A program made the position numbers and the translations under genes. A stretch of 64,000 nucleotides of DNA from Nipponacmea schrenckii (Eukaryota; Mollusca; Gastropoda; Lottiidae). The notes below the pieces were generated by a model that was given only the letters and a program-made list of their open reading frames with translations, made no database searches and had not been told where the DNA came from. The stretch is taken from the NCBI GenBank assembly GCA_030562195.1, contig CM060200.1, positions 33,581,023 through 33,645,022 of the forward strand. The letters run 5' to 3'. Positions 36,722-46,351 of this stretch are shown here, in pieces (the first letter of the stretch is position 1; each line of letters opens with the position of its first letter).

Positions 36722-39700
36722 ATGCATTTTAATGGAAATATATTTTGTCTTTTGATTGTCTGTATGTTCGTTGGGTGTTTACACTCGGTAAGTAGATCTT
36801 CAATGGTATTTTGTGTAAGAATATGCGATCGCTAATGATATAAAAAATTAAAACTTTTATTGCGGAGATAAAACTGAACAATATGATGTGGAGATTCTAA
36901 TTTTCAGTTAAACAAAGTTATTAGATATGAGGAAGCCTCGCACTGGTTCGGCAATTTGTTAATCGTGTCAGAAACGGGAATTTGTTTGTTTAAAGACCTA
37001 ATGAGTTTATAGCTTACCGCCTTTCAATAGGGCCTGTTCCGAGACACAAGGCACGACGGAACAGAAAACGACAGTATCCAGGACGTCTCGATCTGTATAT
37101 ATACAATCTTTTCTGCTCAATATTACGTGGTACAGCTGAAAAAGTGACATCCTCAAATATATTAATCAGATGCCATTGTTGGTTGTCTTCTGTCACATTA
37201 TAGATGGCTAATGCACACATGCGTAATAGGCCTTTGTGAGTTGTGACTAACAATTTGAACTTGACTGAATATTTATCTATAATTTGATTTACCATCAGGA
37301 CTATGATTCAGGCGGTAACACAGCAAAATGTAGCAGAATGACAGCGTTTTTGTCAGGAAGATATTATGTGGTTACCCCGATTTTGATTAGCCATTTTTGA
37401 AAGTGTGTTCAGATTTGGAAATGGCATTGTGAGGCATATTTTAAATTTAAATGATTACTAGATTAGAACAATTGTCAAAGCTAATTTCATTGTTTGGTCA
37501 TATTGTAGTGCGCGCATCCAGTTCTATCGCATGCATTCTCAACCTCATTAAAATCATTCTCATCTCACTCGAAAAATGTATTAAATGATTTACCATGAAC
37601 ACGATGGCGGGGGAAAGCGGCAAGAACCTAATGCTATGTAGAAATGTCTAATTCAAAACACAAATGTAACATAATGCAATACCAAACACCTGAAACGTCT
37701 AATACAAAAGACAAAATACATGAAACCTTTTATACATAATACCTCACACGTCTACTGCAAAAAACAAAGTACAAGAAACCTCTATTACATAATACATATA
37801 ACCTCTAATGAACAATTGATTTTACAACCTGTAACATCTACCATAGCATTAGATGACATATCTACTTAACATTAACTACATATCTTTTGTAATATCTTTA
37901 TTTAGGTCAATGTCAAGGTCGAAATATTGAGTTTGACGTTATATATATTCGCGTCGGTTTGGTTTCAAAACGGTCAGACGTCGCAATATATACATCCTTC
38001 TAAATCCAACCTCACAGATTCACGAGCCCTTATTTCTTGAAGATTTTCTCCATCAGCAAGTAGGTGTGCCCTCACTGATCTTTAGCCAACATCAGGATGG
38101 TTGATCAATATCTGCTCTGTTTTTACATCAAGTTCCTCATCAGATATTGTACTAAACTTCTTGTCATATTGGATTCCATACTCAGAAAGCCCTGTCCTTA
38201 ATTTTCTCACACTTATTCCAAAGAGTTCCCCAATATCTTTCTGCTTGAAATTGCAATCAACATGCGAAAAAAAATGTACACACCTTGATTTTTTGTTGCC
38301 ATTTCCACCTATCCTTTATAAACAAAAAATAAATCTAGTTTTACCCCCGACCACTTAAATGAGTATTCGAAACCATCATTTAACTGAAATATTAGATAGT
38401 TATATCAGACTATATCCCATGATATTTAAGTTCATATTCAGGGTTATAGTGAGTGGGGGGGGGGGAGAGATTGCAATATCCCCCAACTTTTGCAGACCCT
38501 GTCGGTAAACCGCTGGCTCAATGGAAAACTGCCCGTTTTTCCGTACACTAACGTCGGTTCTACTCCAAACGATTCTTCTTCATCAAGCACTTGTTGTTGA
38601 TGAACCATGTTATCCACAAGATCAGATGCAGAAGAAAAACATTCCATGGCATGGTCTATTTGTCATCGATACCTCTGACAAGATACCAGACACCATGTCT
38701 AGTTCTCTAGCAACATACTCAATTGATTGCCTACTTTCAAGTTTGTAAGCTAAATTTGTAATCATTCGTTTCAATTCCATAATGGTTTCGGCAACAATGA
38801 TGAAAACAATAAAAGTTATCTCGCCTTAGTTTGGGATAAATTAATGTGTCTATTAGAAAAAAAATTGACCTTGACATTGACCTAAATAAAGATATTAAAA
38901 AAGGATAGTAGTTAATTTTAAAGGGATAATAGGCGTTAGAATACACTCGTCCTACGGCTTATATTTGTGTTTCATATTGACTATTAGTTAAATAAGTATG
39001 CATCCCACACTTTACCAAATTTTAAAAAGCCACAATAAAAATATATTCGGGATTTTAAAAAAAAAGTGAGCCAGCGACGATTCCATTCAGTTTGAGAATA
39101 AAAGCGTCTGGTAAATCAACGCTAAGTTAGAGTTACTTCCCTTTTTATTTACACGATTTGAAAATCGCTTGATGGATGGCTGAAGCGTTTTATGATTAAC
39201 TACTTTATTTTGGGGATTTATCGGATTTTAGAGGGATTTTGGTGTATAGGTAAGTCCACTGATGGATATATACTGTTATTGTCCAAATTTGAGTGAACTT
39301 AAAATTTTATGTTCGTTCTAACGCCTATTATCCCTTTAAGTAGATATGTCATCTAATGCTATGGTAGATGTTTCAGGTTGTAAAATCAGTTGTGCATTAG
39401 AGGTTATATGTACATGTATTATGTAATAGAGGTTTCTTGTACTTTGTTTTTTTGCATTACACGTATGAGGTATTATGTATAAGAAGTTTGATGTATTTTG
39501 TCTGTTGAATTTGACGTTTTAGGTATTATGTATTGCATTATGTTACATTTGTGTTTTGACATTTCTACATAGCATTATGTTCTTGCCGCTTTCCCCCGCC
39601 ATAGTATGGATATAAAATCGTTGCATATACGAAATTACGCATGGTTATAACTTATGGAAGACAATCCCTGCCATAATTAATCATTCTTAATGCTTAATTC

Positions 39701-42700
39701 GGTGTTAAACATTAGTACAGTAAAATCAACATTTGTACGCTTAATTTGACATTTGTTCGCTAAATTCATAATTTGTTGTTAAAAATTTATCATTCGAATA
39801 AAGAATATTACTGAACAAATTAACGATTTAGCCGAACTAATATTGCCCACTTCATAACGCCGAATGAAGTTTACCGAACAAATGTTGAAAAACATTTCTC
39901 GCATTTCATGAGAACGATATCATTATGACGACAAGTGGCGCTGCTCAATTTTAGTTAGGGCTTCGTTCCTATTTGTTTCGCCAATTTTTATGGACGGCCA
40001 GTGGCTGTGTACAAAGTAAAGAATCTTATTATGAATTCCAATTTTATGATAAAAAGCGAAGTTTTTAATCAAACTCTTGGTACTCTTTATTCATTGGAAT
40101 GTGAGATTTTGAGATAAATATGGTGCCTATACCAGGAAATGTTTTGAAAAATGGCCAATTTTTTGTACAGTCCACAGTGATGGTTGTGGGACAGATATTT
40201 TGATGGAATTGGCAAAATCCCAACTACTGTAAATGGTTTCTTCACACCTTTGAAGATATCGAAAATTCCAATATAAAAGTATTTTCATGACAAGCTTAGT
40301 TACTGGCCAGTTCGAGACGAAGACTCGTCATGGCCAATCTTAGAAAAATAGCCAATTTTTGAATAGTCCACTCTGATGGTGGTGGGCTATGTTTTGATGG
40401 AATTGGCAGAATCCCAACCACATGGCGCCTTCAGAGTTCAGACCTGTGAATATCCCCAAAATTCCAAAGAAATGGTATTTTCATGCCAAACCTAATGATT
40501 GGTCACTGTGATGAAGACTCTTCATGGCCAATTTTTGAAAAATGGACAATTTTTTAACAGGCCACGGTGATGGTGGTCAGGCATAAATTTTGATGGAATT
40601 GGCAGAATCCTAACCACACGGTACCTTCAGACCTGGGAATAAATCAAATAATTCCAATGTAATGGTATTTTCATGCCAAACGTAGTGACTGGCCAGTCAG
40701 TGATGAAAACTCTTCATGGCCAATTGATAAAATATGGCCAATTTTTTATCAGTCTACGCTGATGGTGGTGGGTGGTTTTGATGATGGAATTGGTAGAATC
40801 CCTACCACATGTGGTGCCTTCAGACCTATGAAAATCCCAAAAATTCCAATGAAATGGTATTTTCATGCCAAATTTAGCGACTGGCCAGTCAGTGATAAAG
40901 ACTCTTCATGGCAAATTTTTTGAAAAATGACCTTTGTTTGAAAAGTCCACGCTGATGGTGGTGGGGAATAAATTTTGAATTGGCAGAATCCCAACCAAAT
41001 AGTGGCTTCTGACCTTTATGCCCCACCACAGTCAGTGTGGACTGTTTAAAATTGACGACGAGCCATAACAAGTCTTCTTTTTTATCTGGCCAGTAACTAA
41101 ACTTGGCATGAAAATACTATTATATTGGAATTTTAGATATATTCACACGTCTGAAGAAACCATGTGGTTTGGATTTTGCAAATTCCATCAAATTATCTGT
41201 CCCACCACCATCACTGTGGACTGTACAAAAATTTGCCATTATAAAAACATTTCATGGTATAGGCACCATATTTATCTCAAAATCTCACATTCCAATGAAT
41301 AAAGAGTACCAAGAGTTTGATTAAAATCTTCGCTTTTTATCAAATTGGAATTCATAATAAGATTCTTTACTTTGTACACAGCCACTGGCCGGCCATAAAA
41401 ATTGACCAAATAAATAGGAACGAAGCCCTAACTCAAATTGAGCAGCGCCACTTGTCGTCATAATGATAATGTTCTCATGAAATGCGAGAAATGTTTTTCA
41501 ACATTTGTTCGGTAAACTTCATTCGGCGTTATGAAGTGGGCAATATTAGTTCGGCTAAATCGTTAATTTGTTCAGTAATATTCTTTATTCGAATGATAAA
41601 TTTTGAACAACAATTTAGTGAACGAATGTCAAATTAAGCGTACAAATGTTGATTTTACTGTACTAATGTTCATCACCGAATTAAGCATTAAGAATGATTA
41701 ATTATGGCAGGGATTGTCTTCCATAAAACTTGAACATAATTTGTGTCATTTTGTTAATAACCATGTAGGAACCAAACATAGTTTCGTATGATTGGACATG
41801 TTCGTTCACGATTTTCTAAGGTGAATGACTTCAATATTGAGTCGGAGAGCACCTCGCTCAATTATTCAACCACCCACGCTCCTTTTACAAGTACCGTGCT
41901 GAGCCCACAACCCATCAAATACACGTAAAGAAATTCTGCCTTTATTACCCCCTCCCCCACTCAAGAATTTTTCTTTACTGTCTTCCTGTAGAGAAACACC
42001 AAATGGTGTCTTTATGAGGCCCAACACCAATTCTAGTCTGAATATTAAGTACATATTAAGATAATTAACCCTTTTAAAATTATTTGATTAAGTAGATACA
42101 AATGTAAATAGCATTAAGAAATATTTAAAATTTACCTAAACCTATATTTCAGACACATGTTAAGCGAGAAGAAAAGATTTTACACAGACGAAAACGGATT
42201 AGTACATTTGAAGACGGTTAGTAAAATGTTTGTCAAAATATACTGTTCTGATTGAAATACGTTTCGTTTTGTATTTTTGACGTAATTCTAAAGCATCTTG
42301 TTCGTTTGATATACATGTATTACCGATATCATGGTCTGCATAGTACATGTAACATGCTACATGCGAAAAATCCTAGGAAGTTCTTTGGATGGATGAACAT
42401 CTGCCAACTTTTAGCAGTTTTTGATTGGTTAACAATTTTGATGTCACGGGGTCAATATTGCACAAAATACTATTAAAAGAAAACTCTAGGCAAATCAAGA
42501 AGTGTAGTAAACTGCAGACAAAGACCAAACGATATATTTAGATCTGCGTTTCACTCAATGGAAGCCCTTAAAAGAAATTGAAACTAATGCCAGATCTTAT
42601 AGTGAAAGAGTAATTTAATTCAAAATGAAATGAAGTTTTACGTCCTACTTTTCTGCACCTCTATGGCTACGCCATGCAGTGTGCTATGAGGGAAATTTTT

Positions 42701-43544
42701 GCCAGGACAGCGGCATTAGCCTGCTCCTTTTCGATTTCCAACTGTCGAGGGATCTTTAACGTGCACAGCCTGTAGCACACAGGACAGGGCCTCGGTTTCT
42801 TTTCCCATCCGAACGACTAGACGCTTTTTCCACGTCAGTCCCTCCAACCTGCATCACTGACGAGGGAAAACCGGGCTGAAAAATTCGCCAGTTAATCTTG
42901 ACCTTTGTCGGGATTGAATCCGGGACCTTCAGGTTAGCGGGCAAGCGTCTAACCCGCTGAGCCACAACGGCTCCCATATTTTAATTCAAGGAATTATTTT
43001 TCATTGCAGAAGGCATCAAGTGTTTGATGTGTGTATGGACAGCACATGAACCCTGTGTTTATGAGGTCGTCACTTGCAGCAGAGGGGTAAGCTTTGTCAA
43101 AGTTATTCTTCTCTATACAGTTCTAGGGTAAAAATAAGAAAAGGAACCCATTTTCTGCGTTATTTTCACAGATTCTAGAATTTGAAACACAGGAACGCCT
43201 CAATTGTTTACACGTCATCTGACCAGCAAAGACTGGACTGGTCCTCTTTTAGAGACATAGACAAAATAATGGTTATTGTAGGGCAAGAAAAACTCATTTT
43301 GTCACCTAACCGATTTTTTGGCTTCGCAAACTGGACTGGCAAAGCAAATATTTTGTGATTCGTGAGAATGATCATTTAAAAGAATTTTCCAAAGAATAAA
43401 TCATTTTTTTATCTTCTGCAGGAAGTATGTGGTCAAGTTATTGTAGAAGGTAATAAAAGATACAATGGGTGTCTACATCAATCGCTGTGTTCTTTAACTC
43501 TTGGAAAATGTTGTCAAGACCCTTTATGCAATTGGAAGTTTTAA
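36722..43544 (+). CDS. Secreted Ly6/three-finger-like prepropeptide, four exons
   Basis: Four small exons join in frame: 36722-36787, 42153-42216, 43010-43086, 43422-43544 (introns phase 0, 1, 0; all GT-AG). The product has 109 residues. Residues 1-22 are a signal peptide with hydrophobic core IFCLLIVCMFVGC. Residues 23-37 are a basic propeptide ending RRKR (34-37), a furin-type site. The mature part (38-109) has ten cysteines at 48, 51, 59, 66, 72, 86, 92, 99, 100 and 105, starting C-x2-C and ending CC-x4-CN. That spacing is the Ly6/uPAR three-finger signature. There is no C-terminal hydrophobic tail, so a GPI anchor is unlikely and the protein is probably secreted. Known members act as receptor modulators, cell-surface factors or venom components; which applies here cannot be told. 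A TATA box and AATAAA (43832-43837) frame it. A furin-type propeptide is unusual for this fold. Transcript support would settle the exons. Confidence 0.78.
37974..38240 (-). pseudogene. integrase-type transposon ORF remnant (HTH region)
   Basis: The minus frame reads KDIGELFGISVRKLRTGLSE, then YDKKFSTISDEELD, then ILINHPDVG, a stop (TAA), RSVRAHLLADG and NLQEIRARESVRLDLEG. The order (HTH 'IA..LGVSR.TL.RRL.E.G', 'ISDEELD', 'HP..G', 'G.L...G..VQ..R.R.S..R.D') resembles the segment before the catalytic core in a widespread family of metazoan integrase-core-domain proteins. The catalytic DDE part is missing and there is an in-frame stop. Family recognition is from memory of the motif order. Confidence 0.5.
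38651..38800 (-). pseudogene. possible N-terminal remnant of the same integrase-type ORF
   Basis: The minus frame gives AETIMELKRMITNLAYKLES, then RQSIEYVARELDMVSGILSE, helical and protein-like. It lies in the right place to be the N-terminal part of the ORF remnant at 37974-38240. The link is inference; the intervening sequence is disrupted. Confidence 0.3.
38922..39335. mobile_element. 414-bp MITE with TTAA target duplication, nested in palindrome 1
   Basis: Termini AGGGATAATAGGCGTTAGAA and its exact inverse (20 bp) are flanked by TTAA at 38918-38921 and 39336-39339. The opposite arm of the palindrome keeps the unoccupied site: its reverse complement reads 'gtagttaatgTTAAgtagat' where this arm has 'gtagttaattTTAA[element]TTAAgtagat'. 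A TTAA duplication is typical of the piggyBac superfamily; the terminal bases (AGGG) are not the classic CCC start, so assignment is tentative. Confidence 0.85.
39652..41726. mobile_element. large palindrome 2: foldback-like element with tandem-repeat core
   Basis: Arms of about 0.7 kb (39652 to about 40395 and about 41018 to 41726) share blocks such as 'atggaagacaatccctgcc', 'cgccgaatgaagtttaccg', 'gccactggc' and 'tggtgcctataccaggaaatg' in inverted order. The core has about four to five copies of a ~190-200-bp unit (copies start near 40144, 40342, 40540, 40730, 40920) with 'tggccaattttt...tccacrctgatggtggtggg...gaattggcagaatccc...tggtattttcatgcc'. No ORF is seen. Long inverted repeats with tandem units resemble foldback elements. 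It begins 49 bp after palindrome 1. Confidence 0.8.
42624..42979 (-). mobile_element. full-length tRNA-derived SINE with 10-bp target duplication
   Basis: On the minus strand the head GGGAGCCGTTGTGGCTCAGC contains an A box (TGGCTCAGCGGG) and, about 30 nt on, a B box (GGATTCAATCCC), as in tRNA-derived RNA polymerase III promoters. A ~250-bp body and a short ATTTC-rich tail follow. TTTAATTCAA flanks it exactly (42614-42623 and 42980-42989). It sits just before exon 3 of the Ly6-like gene. Fragments of this family occur at 4195, 5612, 7472, 35265, 36238 and 59545. Confidence 0.88.
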
Positions 43545-43831
43545 GTTGTTTCTTTATCAGATTTCGAGACAGGAAGCCCTACAGCAAAGATCTTATGAAA
43601 ATCGTCATGTAATGTTTGAAATAAGCAAAAATAAGTTTTTCTGTATGATAGCATTCTAATATACGTATAAAATTGATATTTTACGTTTTTGCTTTTTATT
43701 TTGTTTAAAGATAGCTTGCCAGAAATATCAAAATACGAATTTCCTCACATTTTAGATCTTCATGAAGAATTGTATTTACCAAATTTGTACTTGATCAAAC
43801 TTTAAACGCAAAAAATCAAAAGATCTTATAA

Positions 43832-43837
43832 AATAAA
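43832..43837 (+). terminator. candidate polyadenylation signal of the Ly6-like gene
   Basis: AATAAA about 290 bp after the stop codon, in an A-rich run with further AATAAA words. Confidence 0.4.
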
Positions 43838-43859
43838 AAAATAAAATAAAAGTAGCCTC

Positions 43860-44830
43860 TTTCCGGTCTGCATGCTACATTAAACACGTTGTACTATAAC
43901 AAGGGCAATAACTCCAAACCCGTCAACCTCATCATTCATATATTATGCATACCATGTTTCGTCAAAATAAAAAGTGTTGCATCTGTCAACATACTGAAAT
44001 TGAAGTGGTGATTACCAGGAAGGATATGTCTATTAGGACAAATTCTCTCCACAGGCTCGCTCACTGAAGGTAAGTTAAATGTTGAAATAACATGTTGCAT
44101 GATTGACAATACGAGGCCTAAGAAGAACTTGAGTCTTGAAGAGTTTGACACAAAATATATATAATGACCTTTATATATTTCACAATTTGATAGAACAGTA
44201 CTATCTGACTCCGGAATTTAGTGGAATTAATGTTAAACCCCCACATTTTGACAGTGCTAGTACATTAATGCCAATAAATGCCACAAAATAGGCTAGCCTA
44301 GCACCTTACTATGCTTAATCTATCCAGCCTTTCTTTGCAAAATCTTTCAACGATAAGTTTCAGGCGAGGGCTTGCATCTAGTTCCATTGTTATAATATGT
44401 AGACAAAAAAATTTACAGAACAGAGTCGAAAAAGAGTTAGGTGTCACCTTTTAGCAGTTTGATTGGTGAGGACACCAAATTAGCTTCTAGTGGATGCTTA
44501 TATCGCACACTTGGAGGCCCAGTGTGGTCGAATTTGATTGATCAGTTCTCGAGATAAATCCTATATGATACAAATTGTACGAACTTATATGACCTGTAGT
44601 ACATGTACAATTATTCCGTTTGTTTGAGAGGATTTAGCTTATTGATATAAATCTTTAGAGACAAATCCTTCCGTGTAATCACCGCTTAAGGTAGGTTAAA
44701 GGTTCAGGTAAAGATTAGTTGAAATGAAAGGCCAGAAATATATCCTTAAAATGATCTGCCTAAAAATAGATAGTAATTAGATCTCTTCTCCCCAAAGAAT
44801 GAAACATTATTTCCTTTTAAGGGTTCAAAA
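43860..44830. other. intergenic DNA, nothing recognised
   Basis: Lies between the Ly6-like gene and the 3' end of LDAH. The genes converge. No coding or RNA features seen. Confidence 0.4.
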
Positions 44831-44837
44831 ACCATAG

Positions 44838-44843
44838 TTTATT
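44838..44843 (-). terminator. candidate polyadenylation signal of LDAH
   Basis: TTTATT on the plus strand reads AATAAA on the gene strand, about 220 bp past the stop codon at 45062. Confidence 0.45.
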
Positions 44844-45061
44844 CTTGCAAACAAAAACAGAATTAAATATTGAAGCTATGCCTGTACTTAAATGACTAAT
44901 TTAGCTTCCTTAACCCATAATAACAAACTCCAAAAAATAACAAACTTCTTTTTATACCAATTTCATACCTAAGTTTGAGTATTAGTGCAAATTCATCATA
45001 CAACCTTATTCATTAGGGTTATTAAGTAATAGAACATCAATACAAGAGTATTTAAATTTTT

Positions 45062-46351
45062 CTAGTCTGCCTTGTGGTGTAGATCCTTCTGAATCCAATC
45101 CCAGATGATTTTAGACATTTCCTGACTAGCATCCAACACAAAAGCATGCGAAAAGTTTTCATTACATAAACGTATATCAGCATGTGGAAAATTCTTCTTC
45201 ATTTCATAACAATATTCTTTTGGACACCAATGATCATCAGCTCCATAATAAAGACTTAATTTAGAAATATTGTTTAATATTAAGTCCCGATCTAACTCGG
45301 TTACTATTTCCATTTCTTGTCGAGCTAAATAGGTCACTTTATTCACACATTGAGGATCAAATAAGTTCATTGAAGCATTCAGAGCACATTCAGGAACTTT
45401 GGAACCTTTAAAAAAACGTAAGATCAATCGGTACTGCATTTGAGGACTAAAGTAAGAAACTGCTTTAACAACAAATACAGCAACCCAACGTAAATACTGT
45501 AGTAAAGGAGTTATGATCTGTCCACGAGGAGATAATGCCATTCTCTCAATAGTCGGAAAGAGGAGAAAACAACGTATAATCTGCTGTTTTGGAAGATATT
45601 TTAACATCCGCAGTATCATATAACAACCAATAGAATGACCAATCAACACCAGTTTAACATCAACAGGTATAACTTCTTGTATAAAGGCTAACTTATGTCT
45701 TATTTGTCCATATAAAGTACATTCTTCTGGTGGCTGCTTGATAATTTCAGTAAGTCCTCTCCCTTCTTTCCCCAGTGAAACATGCCCAGCATAGGACATG
45801 CCCCAAACTGGAATATTGCTGCCTGTCCTGTGATATAAACATCTCATGAATGCTTCATAATACTCAATAATTCCTGGATTGCCTGTAAAAAAAACAAAAA
45901 AAAACACAAAAATGATAGCACTTGTCATAGAAGATTTGGTGATATCACAGTTAAAATTCACATCTTGCTCCACAAATTCACTTGTGAAGAGAGCCCATAA
46001 ACTCGTACTGTATATTCGGCCCCGGCTATATTAAGTTGGTGTCACAATTCTTACAAATAAACAAAAGTGATATTGTAAACTTTGGTCTGACTGTGGATCT
46101 TAAGATAATTGCTTTTTTATAACCTAAACTGATAAATAACATCATTATTATAGTTGACAATTCCTCTATTTTCATTAGGCAAACATTGGCGGTCAAACAA
46201 CAATCAAAAAGAGAGTCACAATACCTGGAATTACAAAGAAGAGATATTTTTCAGCTTTCTTCTTCGGAATAGAACCAAATTTTAACACATGTGTGATGCA
46301 TCCGGTCACAGTATGAAATTCTGACTTCATGCCATCCATGTCCTTCTCCAT
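45062..46351 (-). CDS. Lipid droplet-associated hydrolase, two exons
   Basis: Exon 1 is 46225-46351 and exon 2 is 45062-45882. The phase-1 intron splits the first Gly codon of the conserved I-P-G-N-P-G motif, which regenerates exactly on splicing. The product has 315 residues (human LDAH 325). It is an alpha/beta-hydrolase: oxyanion-region PGNPG (43-46), nucleophile elbow LVLIGHSIG with Ser126, the FLLFPTIERM block, Asp259 in YYGADDHWCPKEY, and His288 in FSHAF complete a full catalytic triad. LDAH associates with lipid droplets and has been linked to sterol-ester and triglyceride turnover. The open frame that starts further upstream in exon 2 is only intron read-through. The ATG is preceded by 'cccgttcccttgcag', which looks like a splice acceptor, so a 5' UTR exon probably lies further up. 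Confidence 0.95.

Larger units (their letters stand above)
37604..39602. mobile_element. large palindrome 1: long-TIR element with integrase-type remnant
   Basis: The left arm (37604 to about 37925, starting ATGGCGGGGGAAAGCGGCAA) is repeated inverted on the right, ending ...CCGCTTTCCCCCGCCAT at 39602. It passes through 'catctaatgctatggtagatg' and 'gaccttgacattgacctaaa'. The right arm is split by a MITE at 38922-39335. The ~940-bp centre carries remnants of an integrase-type ORF on the minus strand. No clear target duplication was found. It lies in intron 1 of the Ly6-like gene. Confidence 0.78.

Noticed and set aside
37014..37295. 93-codon minus frame within intron 1 of the Ly6-like gene
   Set aside because: It looks partly protein-like but has no recognised domain, start context or partner exon. 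A protein search would be needed to revive it.
45883..45973. Upstream extension of the LDAH open frame (MEQDVNFNCDITK...)
   Set aside because: This is intron read-through: a strong polypyrimidine acceptor ends at 45883, and exon 1 at 46225-46351 restores the conserved PGNPG motif.
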